NCBI RefSeq assembly: GCF_036059255.1
Contig: NZ_CP107947.1
Location: 992,001-1,056,000 of the forward strand
Reading direction: 5' to 3'
Source: Micromonospora sp. NBC_00389
GTDB lineage: Bacteria > Actinomycetota > Actinomycetes > Mycobacteriales > Micromonosporaceae
Length of the DNA: 64,000 nt
Part shown: positions 7,536-16,231 of the stretch, piece after piece
Position numbering within the stretch: position 1 is the first letter of the stretch
Layout: each line of letters starts with the position of its first letter
Program-made: the position numbers and the translations under genes
Notes under the pieces: model-generated
What the model saw: the letters and a program-made list of their open reading frames with translations, nothing else
Databases searched by the model: none
What the model was told of the DNA's origin: nothing

Positions 7536-8705
7536 TCACCAACGCGGGGCCGATCCGTCGCGGTCCGGGTCTCCGCCCAACGCGGCGATGCCGAGCCAGT
7601 CGGCGCAGACGTCCGAGGTGGCCGGATGCAGTGAGCCACAGCGGGCGTCCCGGTAGAGCCGCTCCAACGGATGGCCGCGCCGGGTCGCCGAGGTGCCCGC
7701 CGCCTCCAGCATCGACGCCGCCACCTCGGCGGCCGTCGTGCCGGCCAGCAGCTTCGCCCGCCACACCCAGCGGTTGGTCTCCGCGTCGCCCGGCGTCTCG
7801 TCCACCCGACGGGCCGCCTCGGCCACCACCAGTTGGGCCGCCGCCGTCGCCGCGTCCGCCCGCCCCAGCCGGGCCCGCACCGCCGGCAGGCCGGCCAAAT
7901 TGCGGGCGTTGAGATGCTCGGCCGCCGCGTCGATCGCCGCCCGGGCCACCCCGACGTAGACCGCCGCGTAGCTCGCCACCAGCCAGTGGGGCATCAGCTG
8001 GGCGACCACCAGGGCCAACCCCTCCACCCCGCCGAGCAGCCGGTCGGCCGGCACCGTGACGTCCAGGTGCAGGTCATGGGAGGAGGTTGCGCGCATGCCG
8101 AGCGCGTCCCAGGTCGGCTCGACGGTCAGCCCGTCCGGGCCGGACGGCACCAGGAACTGGGAGACCACCGACTGGTCGGCGGAACTGCGCGCGGCCACCA
8201 GGTAGCCATCGGCGTGCCCGGCACCGGAGCAGAAGGTCTTGCTGCCCTTGAGGTGCCAGCCCTCGTCGGTCGCCTCGTAGACCGTGCTCAGCTGGGAGAG
8301 CCGTGCACCCGCGCCGCGCTCACTCATGGCGACCGCGTACCAGGAGCCGTGCGCCGCGGCGGTGAGCAGCCGGTCCCGGGCGGCCAGCGCCTCGTCCGGC
8401 ACACCCAGCGCCTCGGCCAACTCCTCGGTGACCGCGCCGAGCGCACCCGTCACCGAGGCGTGCATGTTGAACACCAGGGCGGTGGCGCCGTTGCCCCGGG
8501 CAAGCTCGGTAGCCACCGCGGCGTACTCGGCGAAGCTGGCGCCCAGGCCACCCAGCGCCCGGGGCACCATCAGCCCGAACAGGCCGGCCTCCCGCAGGTC
8601 ACGGAAGTCCTCGACCGGAAAGGAGCCGTCCCGGTCGTGCTCCGCCGCTCGCGCGGCGAACCGCGGCGCCAACCGGCGGGCCGCCTCCAGCGCGTGCACC
8701 GTCAT
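7536..8705 (-). CDS. acyl-CoA dehydrogenase-fold flavoprotein, possibly a monooxygenase
   Basis: 389 residues with the three ACAD regions: helical N-terminus (FRDLREAGLFGLMVPRALGG), beta-domain with SERGAGARLSQL and WHLKGSKTFCSGA, and helical C-terminus. The C-terminus reads LYRDARCGSLHPATSDV instead of the usual IEGT-type stretch that holds the catalytic Glu of many dehydrogenases; this HP form is seen in group D flavin monooxygenases. I therefore suspect ring hydroxylation of the polyketide rather than beta-oxidation, but a dehydrogenase cannot be excluded. The start at 8705 follows gaggggg, 5 nt upstream. It is 93 bp upstream of the PKS and transcribed with it. Confidence 0.8.
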   Translation of the reverse strand: MTVHALEAARRLAPRFAARAAEHDRDGSFPVEDFRDLREAGLFGLMVPRALGGLGASFAEYAAVATELARGNGATALVFNMHASVTGALGAVTEELAEALGVPDEALAARDRLLTAAAHGSWYAVAMSERGAGARLSQLSTVYEATDEGWHLKGSKTFCSGAGHADGYLVAARSSADQSVVSQFLVPSGPDGLTVEPTWDALGMRATSSHDLHLDVTVPADRLLGGVEGLALVVAQLMPHWLVASYAAVYVGVARAAIDAAAEHLNARNLAGLPAVRARLGRADAATAAAQLVVAEAARRVDETPGDAETNRWVWRAKLLAGTTAAEVAASMLEAAGTSATRRGHPLERLYRDARCGSLHPATSDVCADWLGIAALGGDPDRDGSAPRW

Positions 8706-8747
8706 ATCGCCCCCTCCTCGGCGTCCCATACCCCCGCCACGGCCCGA

Positions 8748-9518
8748 CTATCCGTTGCGGACCCCCCGGCCCTGGTACAGCACTGCGGTGGACCAGGTCG
8801 GCACGATGCGTGGGGCACGGCCGGCGGCCGCGCCGGGCGTCCGAGACGCGCGAGCGCGCCGCAGCAGCCAGGCGAGCATGCCACCAAATTGGGGTCGGAT
8901 GCCGCGCAACCGCAGCTCGACACCGTGTCGCGCGCACTCGGTCACCAGCGCGTGGGCGTCCACGAACAACTGTGGATCGTGGATGCCGCGCGGCACCGCC
9001 GGCAGTCGCTCCGCGATTCGCACCGCGACCAGACGGGCCAGCACCGTGTCGTTCAGAGTGTCCAGCACCAGTACGCCGCCCGGGCGCAGCAGCCGGCACG
9101 CCTCGGCCACCGCGCGCGGCCAGGCCGGCACATGTTCCAGCAGCTCACCGGCGGAGACCACATCGGCGCAGCCGTCGGGGAGCGGGACCGCGGTGACGTC
9201 GGCCTGGAGCACGCGTACCCCGTGCTCCGCGGCCTGGACCAGCGCCGAACGGGTCAGGTCGACGCCGACGTGCCGGTATCCCTTGCCGGCCAGGTGCGGC
9301 GCGAGCAGCCCGGCACCGCAGCCCAGGTCGACCAGGAGCGCGTCGGGGCGGGTGGCGGGCGGCACCATCGCCGCGCGGGCCTCGGCCAGCCAGTGCAGCA
9401 TCGCGAACGCGCCATCCGGCCGCCACCACTCGCCGGCCAGGTCGTCGTACTGGCGCGGATCGTTACGCGGCAGCACCCGGGGGCCGGTGGACGCCGCGGC
9501 CGCAGCCACGTCTCGCAT
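8748..9518 (-). CDS. UbiG-like SAM-dependent O-methyltransferase
   Basis: 256 residues, class I methyltransferase. The N-terminus has the UbiG-type signature YDDLAGEWWRPDGAFAMLHW; the SAM-binding motif I is LLVDLGCGAGLLAPHLA, and the acidic motif II is HVGVDLT. UbiG enzymes methylate hydroxyls on a lipid-tailed aromatic ring, which matches a phenolic lipid made by the neighbouring PKS. First gene of the methyltransferase-ACAD-PKS run; divergent from the UbiA gene with 46 bp between the starts. Confidence 0.85.
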   Translation of the reverse strand: MRDVAAAAASTGPRVLPRNDPRQYDDLAGEWWRPDGAFAMLHWLAEARAAMVPPATRPDALLVDLGCGAGLLAPHLAGKGYRHVGVDLTRSALVQAAEHGVRVLQADVTAVPLPDGCADVVSAGELLEHVPAWPRAVAEACRLLRPGGVLVLDTLNDTVLARLVAVRIAERLPAVPRGIHDPQLFVDAHALVTECARHGVELRLRGIRPQFGGMLAWLLRRARASRTPGAAAGRAPRIVPTWSTAVLYQGRGVRNG

Positions 9519-9564
9519 GGCACCGAGCGTGGCACGACTGCTCGGTAACGACCAGACTTCCCTT

Positions 9565-10404
9565 ATGTCGTCGAGGGTGTTAGGGCTGGTCAGGGCGAGC
9601 CATCCGGAACCGGCCGCAGCGGTGACCACGGTGGCCGGTCTGCTGGCCTGGGGAGTGGGGCACCGGCCCGCCGGAATCGCCTCGGTGGTGCTCGCCGTGC
9701 TGGCCAGCCAGCTCGCCGTGGGCTGGACCAACGACGCGCTGGACGCCGAGCGGGACGCCACGGTGGGGCGTACCGACAAGCCGGTCGCCGCCGGCGCGGT
9801 CGGCCGCCGCACCACGGCCTGGGCCGCGACGGCGGCCGCGGTGGCCTGCCCGCTGCTGGCGCTGACCACCAACCCCACGGCAGCGTTCTGGCTCACCGTC
9901 GCCCTGGTCTCCGCGCTGCTCTACGACTGGCCGCTCAAGGCCACCGCCTTCTCGGTGCTGCCGTACGCGGTCTCCTTCGGCGCGCTGCCCGCCTTCGTGG
10001 TGCTGGCGCTGCCCGGTGAGCCGACCCCGCCGGCCTGGCTGCTGGCGGCAGGTGCCTGCCTGGGCGCCGGCGCGCACTTCGCCAACGTGCTCCCCGACCT
10101 GGCCGACGACGCCCGCACCGGAGTGCGTGGCCTGCCGCACCGACTGGGTGCGGCAGGCAGCCGGGTGGCCGCGGCCGCGCTGCTGCTCGCGGCAACCGCG
10201 GCCCTGGTGCTCGGGCCGCCCGGGCCGCCGTCGGCGATCGGGGTGGCGGCGATCGGCACGGCCGCCGTGGTGCCGCCGCTGAGCTGGTACGCCGGACGCT
10301 CGGCGGTCCGGGCCGGCCGGCGGCCGGTGGCCGCCTTCCGCGCGGTGATGCTGGTGGCCCTCATCGACGTGGTCCTGCTGGTGGCGAGCGGTCGGGTGGT
10401 GTGA
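9565..10404 (+). CDS. UbiA-family membrane prenyltransferase
   Basis: 279 residues, about eight membrane helices. Both aspartate-rich motifs that bind Mg-prenyl diphosphate are present: NDALDAERD (first) and DLADDARTG (second). UbiA enzymes transfer an isoprenoid to an aromatic acceptor. Placed next to a type III PKS and a UbiG-like methyltransferase, it probably prenylates the polyketide phenol; a role in menaquinone synthesis is less likely as no men genes are near. The start ATG at 9565 is the first after the methyltransferase start. Confidence 0.87.
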   Translation: MSSRVLGLVRASHPEPAAAVTTVAGLLAWGVGHRPAGIASVVLAVLASQLAVGWTNDALDAERDATVGRTDKPVAAGAVGRRTTAWAATAAAVACPLLALTTNPTAAFWLTVALVSALLYDWPLKATAFSVLPYAVSFGALPAFVVLALPGEPTPPAWLLAAGACLGAGAHFANVLPDLADDARTGVRGLPHRLGAAGSRVAAAALLLAATAALVLGPPGPPSAIGVAAIGTAAVVPPLSWYAGRSAVRAGRRPVAAFRAVMLVALIDVVLLVASGRVV

Positions 10405-10462
10405 CCGGTACCCGGGGAGGTGGCATTGCCGGGTCCGCGTGCGGGCCTCGATCAGCCCCAAC

Positions 10463-10468
10463 TACCCT
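10463..10468 (+). promoter_or_regulatory. candidate -10 for lipoprotein gene
   Basis: TACCCT, 75 bp before the GTG at 10544. No convincing -35. Confidence 0.25.
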
Positions 10469-10543
10469 GGAGCGCGGTCTGCGCGGGTATGGCCACCGTG
10501 CCCGGCGTGCGGCCGGGTGGGGATCGTGACGAGGAGGACCGAC

Positions 10544-11335
10544 GTGACGCGCTCGATCAGGGGATCCCGGCGGGCGGCCCTGCTGCTGTCCGGGATTGCG
10601 GCGGCCACCAGCCTGCTGGTGTCCGGGTGCGGCGCCGGCCAGATCGCCGAGACCGCCAAGAAGGCGCCGTCGGTCCAGGGCGTCAACCTCTCGGCCGGCA
10701 ACGGCGCCTTCGCGGTACGCGGCCTGCTGGTCGAGTACCCGGGCGTCGAGGGCTACCGGGCCGGGCAGGACGCCGCGCTCAACGCCGTGATCTACAACGA
10801 CTCGAAGGAAACGGTGACGGTCACCGTCACCACCGAGAGCGCCCGCGAGGTGGTGATCAGCGGCGGCTCGGCGAGCGCGTCGCCGTCCGCCTCGGCGCCG
10901 CCCTCCGCCAGCCCGTCCGCCTCCGAGTCCGGCACGCCCAGCCCGTCGGCCTCCGAGTCCGGCTCGGCCAGCCCTTCGGCGACCCCGTCCGAGACCGGGT
11001 CGTCCTCGGCCACCCCGTCCGCCCCGGAGTCGGCGCGGGCGTCGGGCTCGGCCAGCCCCTCCACCCCGGGGGAGCCCGCCCGCATCGAGCTGGCACCGCT
11101 GAGCTACCTCCAGCTCAACTCCGAGGCCACCACGCAGCTCCGGCTGATCGGCCTGACCGAGGCGCTGCGCTCCGGCCAGAACGTCTTCGTGACCTTCGAC
11201 TTCGGCAACGGCAACGCGGTGACCGGCCCCGCGCCGATCGCGGTGCCGCTCACCCCCGCGGCACCCCCGTCGCCGATCATCGAGCGCGAGGGCGGCTACG
11301 AGGGTGAGGAAGAGGGTGGCTCCGGCCACGGCTGA
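10544..11335 (+). CDS. lipoprotein in the lpqE position, with Ser/Pro linker
   Basis: 263 residues from a GTG preceded by gaggagg. A type II signal peptide ends in a lipobox LVSGC, so it is lipid-anchored outside the membrane. A folded beta-rich part (VQGVNLSAGNGAFAVRGLLVEYPG to TTESAREVVI) is split by about 65 residues of SPSAS/SESG-type low complexity before the second part, IELAPLSYLQLNSEATTQLRLIGL. In M. tuberculosis lpqE lies directly upstream of radA, so this is a positional counterpart; a molecular function is not established from sequence. A strong terminator follows. Confidence 0.8.
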   Translation: MTRSIRGSRRAALLLSGIAAATSLLVSGCGAGQIAETAKKAPSVQGVNLSAGNGAFAVRGLLVEYPGVEGYRAGQDAALNAVIYNDSKETVTVTVTTESAREVVISGGSASASPSASAPPSASPSASESGTPSPSASESGSASPSATPSETGSSSATPSAPESARASGSASPSTPGEPARIELAPLSYLQLNSEATTQLRLIGLTEALRSGQNVFVTFDFGNGNAVTGPAPIAVPLTPAAPPSPIIEREGGYEGEEEGGSGHG

Positions 11336-11354
11336 CCAAACCCCGGCATCGACA

Positions 11355-11392
11355 AACACCCCGGCGTGGTGACCACCACGCCGGGGTGTTTT
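11355..11392 (+). terminator. strong intrinsic terminator
   Basis: 17-base arms (11355-11371 and 11374-11390) pair perfectly and are followed by tt, 19 bp after the lipoprotein stop and 30 bp before the radA start. It should isolate radA, which has its own leaderless -10. Confidence 0.85.
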
Positions 11393-11408
11393 CGTCGTAC
11401 GCGAGGGC

Positions 11409-11414
11409 TAGCGT
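11409..11414 (+). promoter_or_regulatory. -10 hexamer of leaderless radA start
   Basis: TAGCGT, 6 nt before the GTG at 11421. Confidence 0.5.
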
Positions 11415-11420
11415 CCTGAT

Positions 11421-12878
11421 GTGACCACCTCCCGATCGACCTCTCCGCGCGGCGGCACGGCCAGTGGCGCCCGCGGTCGATCCACCGCCCGCGAGCCGCG
11501 TCCGGCCTACGAGTGCGACGCCTGCGGCCACCAGCCCCCCAAGTGGGTCGGGCGCTGCCCGGAGTGCGGCGAGTGGGGCGCGGTGGTCGAGAGCACGGTG
11601 ACCGGTCCGACGGTTTCCGGTCGGGTGGTCAGCTCCCGGCTGCCGGCCGAGCCGGCCCGGCCGATCGCCACCATCAGCGCCGCGCCGGCCCGCGCCCGGC
11701 CCACCGGGGTGAGCGAGCTCGACCGGGTGCTCGGCGGCGGCCTGGTCCCGGGCGCGGTGGTGCTGCTCGCCGGCGAGCCCGGCGTGGGCAAGTCGACCCT
11801 GCTGCTGGACGTGGCGCAGCAGTGGGCCGCCGGCTCCGGCACCCCCTCGCTGGTGGTCAGCGGGGAAGAGTCGGTCAGTCAGGTGCGGCTGCGCGCCGAG
11901 CGGATGGGCACCCTGCACGACCAGCTCTACCTGGCTGCGGAGAGCGACCTGGCGGCGGTGCTGGGGCACCTCGACGCGGTCAAGCCCGGCCTGCTGGTGC
12001 TCGACTCGGTGCAGACCATCTCGACCACCGCCAGCGAGGGGGTTCCCGGTGGCGTGACCCAGGTCCGGGCGGTCACCGCCGCGCTGGTCGCGGTGGCCAA
12101 GGAGCGGGGCATCGCCACCGTGCTGGTCGGGCACGTCACCAAGGACGGCCAGGTGGCCGGGCCCCGGGTGCTGGAGCACCTGGTCGACGTGGTGCTGCAC
12201 TTCGAGGGTGACAAGCACTCCTCGCTGCGGCTGGTGCGCGGCGTCAAGAACCGGTTCGGCGCGGCTGACGAGGTGGGCTGCTTCGAGATGCACGAGGGCG
12301 GCATCAGCAGCCTGGCCGACCCGTCCGGGCTGTTCCTGACCCGCTACTCGGAGCCGGTGCCGGGCACCTGCGTGACCGTGGCGATGGAGGGGCGCCGCGC
12401 CCTGGTCACCGAGGTGCAGGCGCTGATCGGCGCGACGGTGGCCGGCTCACCCCGACGCACCGTCTCCGGCCTCGACTCAGCCCGGTTGGCAATGGTTCTC
12501 GCGGTGCTGCAACGCCGCACCGAGCGGCTGACCCTGCATGACCGGGAGGTCTTCGCGGCCACCGTGGGCGGCATCCGGGTCGTCGAGCCGGCCGCCGACC
12601 TGGCGGTCGCGTTGGCGGTCGCCTCCGGCGGGCTCAACCTGGCCATCGCGCCGCACCTGGTGGCGATCGGTGAGGTGGGGCTGACCGGCGAGGTGCGCCG
12701 GGTCGGGGCGGTGCCGCGCCGGCTGGCCGAGGCGGCTCGGCTGGGGTTCAAGGTGGCCCTGGTCCCGCCCGGTTGCGGCCCGGCCAGCACCGGTGCCGGC
12801 CCTGAGCAGATGCGGGTGACCGAGGTCACCGATGTCCGCTCGGCCCTGCACCATGCGGCCCGCGCGTCCGCCGAGTGA
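11421..12878 (+). CDS. radA: DNA repair protein RadA
   Basis: 485 residues. Zinc finger CDACGHQPPKWVGRCPEC (~residues 32-49), RecA-like ATPase with Walker A GEPGVGKST, the RadA signature KNRFGAADEVG, and a Lon-like C-terminal domain (ALAVASGGLNLAIAPHLVAIGEVGLTGEVR). RadA drives branch migration in recombinational repair. The gene starts with GTG and is followed by disA after 131 bp, the conserved actinobacterial pairing that links repair with c-di-AMP signalling. Confidence 0.97.
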   Translation: MTTSRSTSPRGGTASGARGRSTAREPRPAYECDACGHQPPKWVGRCPECGEWGAVVESTVTGPTVSGRVVSSRLPAEPARPIATISAAPARARPTGVSELDRVLGGGLVPGAVVLLAGEPGVGKSTLLLDVAQQWAAGSGTPSLVVSGEESVSQVRLRAERMGTLHDQLYLAAESDLAAVLGHLDAVKPGLLVLDSVQTISTTASEGVPGGVTQVRAVTAALVAVAKERGIATVLVGHVTKDGQVAGPRVLEHLVDVVLHFEGDKHSSLRLVRGVKNRFGAADEVGCFEMHEGGISSLADPSGLFLTRYSEPVPGTCVTVAMEGRRALVTEVQALIGATVAGSPRRTVSGLDSARLAMVLAVLQRRTERLTLHDREVFAATVGGIRVVEPAADLAVALAVASGGLNLAIAPHLVAIGEVGLTGEVRRVGAVPRRLAEAARLGFKVALVPPGCGPASTGAGPEQMRVTEVTDVRSALHHAARASAE

Positions 12879-12997
12879 CCCACCGTGTCGACGTGGAGGG
12901 CGATACCGGACAGCGCGCCGCAAGCGGGAAACGGTTGGAAGGGCGGCATCGTGACACATCACAGTAACCACGACAGCACCCACCGCACCGCAGTCCG

Positions 12998-13003
12998 TAG
13001 ACT
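12998..13003 (+). promoter_or_regulatory. -10 hexamer of leaderless disA start
   Basis: TAGACT, 6 nt before the GTG at 13010; supports that GTG over the one at 13004. Confidence 0.45.
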
Positions 13004-13009
13004 GTGCCC

Positions 13010-14194
13010 GTGCCGATCGACCGCGATACCACCAAGCCTGCCGGCGCGCCGCCTCACGCCCGCACCGGTGGCATGGGCTCGCCCGCCCGCCCGATCAGCG
13101 TGAACGTGACCGCGGGTGCCACCGGGAGCGCCGGGGATCCGCTGCGCGCCAACCTCGCCCTGATGGCACCCGGCACCGCGTTGCGCGACGGGTTGGAGCG
13201 CATCCTGCGCGGCCGCACCGGCGCGCTCATCGTGCTCGGTTACGACAAGATCGTCGAGGGTCTGTGCACCGGCGGCTTCCCGCTGGACGTGGAGTTCTCC
13301 GCGACCCGGGTGCGGGAGCTGTGCAAGATGGACGGCGCCGTGGTGCTCTCCAGCGATGGCACCCGGATCGTGCGGGCAGCGGTGCACCTGATGCCCGACC
13401 CGTCCATCCCGACGGAGGAGTCCGGCACCCGGCACCGCACCGCCGAGCGGGTGGCCCGGCAGACCGGCTACCCGGTCATCTCGGTCAGCCAGTCGATGCG
13501 CATCATCAGTCTCTACGTCAACGGTCAGCGGCACGTGCTCGACGACTCGGCGGCCATCCTCTCCCGGGCCAACCAGGCGCTGGCCACGCTGGAGCGCTAC
13601 AAGCTCCGGCTGGACGAGGTCTCCGGGACGCTCTCCGCACTGGAGATCGAGGATCTCGTCACCGTGCGGGACGCGGTGGCGGTGGTGCAGCGGCTGGAGA
13701 TGGTCCGCCGGATCGCCGACGAGATCGCCGGTTATGTGGTCGAGCTGGGCACCGACGGCCGGCTGCTCGCACTCCAGCTCGACGAGCTGATGGCCGGCGT
13801 GGACGCCGACCGGACACTGGTCATCCGGGATTACCTGCCGGTCGGCCGCAAGTCCCGCACCCTGGACGAGGCGCTGGTCGAGTTGGATCTGCTCGGCGCG
13901 ACCGAGCTGATCGACCTGGTGGCGGTGGCCAAGGCGATCGGTTACCCCGCCGCATCGGACGCACTGGACGCCGCCGTCAGCCCTCGCGGTTTCCGGCTGC
14001 TGGCCAAGGTGCCCCGACTGCCGGTGCCGGTGGTCGACCGCCTCGTGGTGCACTTCGGCAGCCTCCAGCGGCTGCTGGGCGCGACGGTGGAGGACCTGCA
14101 GGCCGTCGAGGGGGTTGGTGATGCCCGGGCCCGGGGCGTCCGCGAGGGGCTGTCCCGGCTCGCCGAGGCATCGATCCTGGAGCGGTACGTCTGA
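13010..14194 (+). CDS. disA: DNA integrity scanning diadenylate cyclase DisA
   Basis: Makes c-di-AMP from two ATP and scans DNA as an octamer; activity is repressed at branched DNA. 394 residues. The cyclase domain has the [14 protein letters not shown] motif and [20 protein letters not shown] (the RHR motif); a helical linker follows and the C-terminus has a helix-hairpin-helix ([19 protein letters not shown]). Two GTG codons, 13004 and 13010, are possible; 13010 is chosen since a TAGACT -10 ends 6 nt before it and there is no Shine-Dalgarno sequence. Confidence 0.95.
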   Translation: MPIDRDTTKPAGAPPHARTGGMGSPARPISVNVTAGATGSAGDPLRANLALMAPGTALRDGLERILRGRTGALIVLGYDKIVEGLCTGGFPLDVEFSATRVRELCKMDGAVVLSSDGTRIVRAAVHLMPDPSIPTEESGTRHRTAERVARQTGYPVISVSQSMRIISLYVNGQRHVLDDSAAILSRANQALATLERYKLRLDEVSGTLSALEIEDLVTVRDAVAVVQRLEMVRRIADEIAGYVVELGTDGRLLALQLDELMAGVDADRTLVIRDYLPVGRKSRTLDEALVELDLLGATELIDLVAVAKAIGYPAASDALDAAVSPRGFRLLAKVPRLPVPVVDRLVVHFGSLQRLLGATVEDLQAVEGVGDARARGVREGLSRLAEASILERYV

Positions 14195-14200
14195 CCCGGC

Positions 14201-14911
14201 TCAGCCGGTGATGGTGATCTTCAGCGGTGCGCTCAACTTGGTGCCGACCCGGGCGAACACCTGGTACGTCCCGGCCGGCGGGAAGGGCCCGGCAGCCAGC
14301 CCGCTGTTGTCGCACCGGGTGGTGTCCCGTCCGTTCCAGCCCACCTGGTAGGAGCGCTCGAAGTTGGGGGTGAAGGACTGCACGTCCGACCCCTTCACCT
14401 TGCCGCAGGTGTCCGACGACCAGATCTTCTCGGCACCGGACTTGATGAAGATCTCCTGGAGATCGGCGCCGACGTTCCGGCTGCACGTCCGGTCCGACGT
14501 GTTCTTGATCTTGAGGTGAAGGTCGACCACCGCCCCGCGCTGCACCGAGGTGGGCTGCGCCACGGAGGTCACGCTGATCTCCGCGTCGGTGCAGGTGCCG
14601 TCGTCCACCGATCCGGCGGCCGCATCCGGCGGCACCACGTTGCTGGTGATCTCGGGGCTCGGCTCCCCCGTATCAGGATCGGCGGACCCGGACGCTGGCG
14701 GAGCCCCGGTCTGCGGTGTCAGCACCGACCCCCCGGGACCCGGGGTCGCGGCGGACGTCGGAGTCGCCCCCGCCTGCGGTTTGCCGCCCGAGCGGCCCGA
14801 GCCGGTGCAGGAATAGAGCAGGACAATCAGGAAGAGAAGCCCCGCTCCGAGTACGACGACACGACGCCGCCAGTACACGGCGGGTGGCAGGGGGCCGACC
14901 GTCAGACGCAT
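14201..14911 (-). CDS. membrane-anchored secreted protein (Rv3587c position)
   Basis: 236 residues starting MRLTVGPLPPAVYWRRR, with ggggg 5 nt upstream. One membrane helix (~19-36, ending in LLYSCTG), a disordered Pro/Gly/Ser/Thr linker to ~residue 95, then an Ig-like beta domain with four Cys (CTDAEI, TCSRNV, DTCGKV, TTRCDN) probably forming two disulfides. It is convergent with disA, 6 bp between stops, like the membrane protein Rv3587c after disA in M. tuberculosis. Function unknown. Confidence 0.8.
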   Translation of the reverse strand: MRLTVGPLPPAVYWRRRVVVLGAGLLFLIVLLYSCTGSGRSGGKPQAGATPTSAATPGPGGSVLTPQTGAPPASGSADPDTGEPSPEITSNVVPPDAAAGSVDDGTCTDAEISVTSVAQPTSVQRGAVVDLHLKIKNTSDRTCSRNVGADLQEIFIKSGAEKIWSSDTCGKVKGSDVQSFTPNFERSYQVGWNGRDTTRCDNSGLAAGPFPPAGTYQVFARVGTKLSAPLKITITG

Positions 14912-15029
14912 GATGCCCCCCACCGTAGCGGCGCGGCCCCCGCCAGGCCGGCGCGACGCGCCGGAACGTCACCGACTCGACCTACCGCGCGTCCACTAAG
15001 GACGGACAAGTCGATCGTCCCGTGCCCGA

Positions 15030-15626
15030 TCAGAGGTAGACCTTGCGCTGATAGACCGCATGCGCGCCGGCCACCCGGTCCAGGAAGAGCAGCCCGGCGC
15101 AGTGGTCGATCTCGTGCTGCAACGCCCGCGCCTCGAAGCCGTCGGTCACCAGCCGGATCGGCTCCCCGGTGCCCGGCAGGTCCCCCTCCACCACCAGCCG
15201 GCTGGCACGCTTCACGTCCCCGGTCAGGGCCGGCACCGACATGCACCCCTCCCGGCCCGGCTTCCACCGGGTCGCCTCGACCACCCGGGCGTTGCAGAGC
15301 ACGAAGGTGCCGTGCACGGTGACCGCCTTCGGATGCCCGGTGACATCAACAGCGAAGACCCGGGCACCCACCCCGATCTGCGGTGCGGCCAGGCCGACGC
15401 AGCCCGGCGAGACCCGCATCGTGGCGACCAGGTCGGCGGCCAGCCGGACCGTCTCCTCGGCGGTCGGATCGACCTCACCGCCGACCCGACTCAAGACCGG
15501 GTGCGGGGCCGACACCACCGGCCGCACCTCGCCCGGCACTGCCAGCGAATCCGGCGTCCAGTCGCCCAGGCCGGCGTACGTCTCGACGTCCCGGCCGGTG
15601 TCCGCCCCACTCCGCTCGCCGGTCAC
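15030..15626 (-). CDS. def: peptide deformylase
   Basis: Removes the formyl group from nascent N-terminal Met; Fe/Zn hydrolase, EC 3.5.1.88. 198 residues. All three signatures are intact: GLAAPQIG (motif 1), EGCMSVP (motif 2, Cys ligand) and QHEIDHCAGLLF (motif 3, two His and the catalytic Glu). The GTG start overlaps the stop of the upstream ACT-domain gene as GTGA, so translation is coupled. The first ~30 residues are an N-terminal extension. Confidence 0.95.
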   Translation of the reverse strand: MTGERSGADTGRDVETYAGLGDWTPDSLAVPGEVRPVVSAPHPVLSRVGGEVDPTAEETVRLAADLVATMRVSPGCVGLAAPQIGVGARVFAVDVTGHPKAVTVHGTFVLCNARVVEATRWKPGREGCMSVPALTGDVKRASRLVVEGDLPGTGEPIRLVTDGFEARALQHEIDHCAGLLFLDRVAGAHAVYQRKVYL

Positions 15627-16135
15627 AGCAGGTCCGGATCCGCCGGCCGGAGGGTCACCTCGACGCCCAACTCGGTGGCCGTACGGTGCAGCCGGCCGAT
15701 CAACGTGTCGGCGACTCCAGCCGGCAATTCGACCTCGGCCAGCACCACGTAGAGCGAGCCGGCCAACCGGGTGCTCAGGTCGGTGACGTTCCCACCAGCG
15801 TCCACCAGCACCCGGGTCATCGCCGCGACGATGCCCATCCGGTCCGACCCGTGAACCGCCATCACGTACGGCTCGCCCACCGGGGGCACCTCGGCGTCCG
15901 GGGTGACCGCGCGTACCGTCGCCAACAGCTGACCCTCGGCGGCCAGCGGTGCCAGCGCGGCCTCGACGTCGGCGGCGGCCGGGCCGGTGCAGATGAGGGT
16001 CATCGCGAAATGCCCCCGCAGCCGGGTCATCGTGCTGTCGGTGAGATTCGCGCCCAGTCGGGCCAGCACCTCCGCGACGTCGGCCACGATGCCCGGCCGG
16101 TCCCGGCCGATGACGGTGATCGCGAGCTCGTTCAT
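15623..16135 (-). CDS. tandem ACT-domain regulatory protein (GcvR-like)
   Basis: 170 residues made of two ACT domains: residues 1-80 (MNELAITVIGRDRPGIVADVAEVLARLGAN) and 88-165 (YVMAVHGSDRMGIVAAMTRVLVDAGGN). ACT pairs bind amino acids and control enzymes or transcription; the closest described relative is the glycine cleavage repressor GcvR. It has no catalytic domain. Its stop overlaps the def start. It is divergent from mutY across 96 bp. Confidence 0.88.
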   Translation of the reverse strand: MNELAITVIGRDRPGIVADVAEVLARLGANLTDSTMTRLRGHFAMTLICTGPAAADVEAALAPLAAEGQLLATVRAVTPDAEVPPVGEPYVMAVHGSDRMGIVAAMTRVLVDAGGNVTDLSTRLAGSLYVVLAEVELPAGVADTLIGRLHRTATELGVEVTLRPADPDLL

Positions 16136-16231
16136 CCGCGCATTCTGCCCGATCCGTCCGCTGCCGCAGTGGCACCCCGCCCGAGCCGCCCATCCAGCGG
16201 GAATGCGCCGCGTGACATCATCGACGACGCG

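Noticed and set aside
7536..8705. Classical fatty-acid beta-oxidation acyl-CoA dehydrogenase
   Set aside because: No other beta-oxidation gene is near, and the C-terminal catalytic region is not of the usual form; the broader fold-level call is safer.
10862..11070. Repeat array suggesting CRISPR or minisatellite
   Set aside because: It is Ser/Pro codon low complexity inside the lipoprotein gene, without regular spacers.
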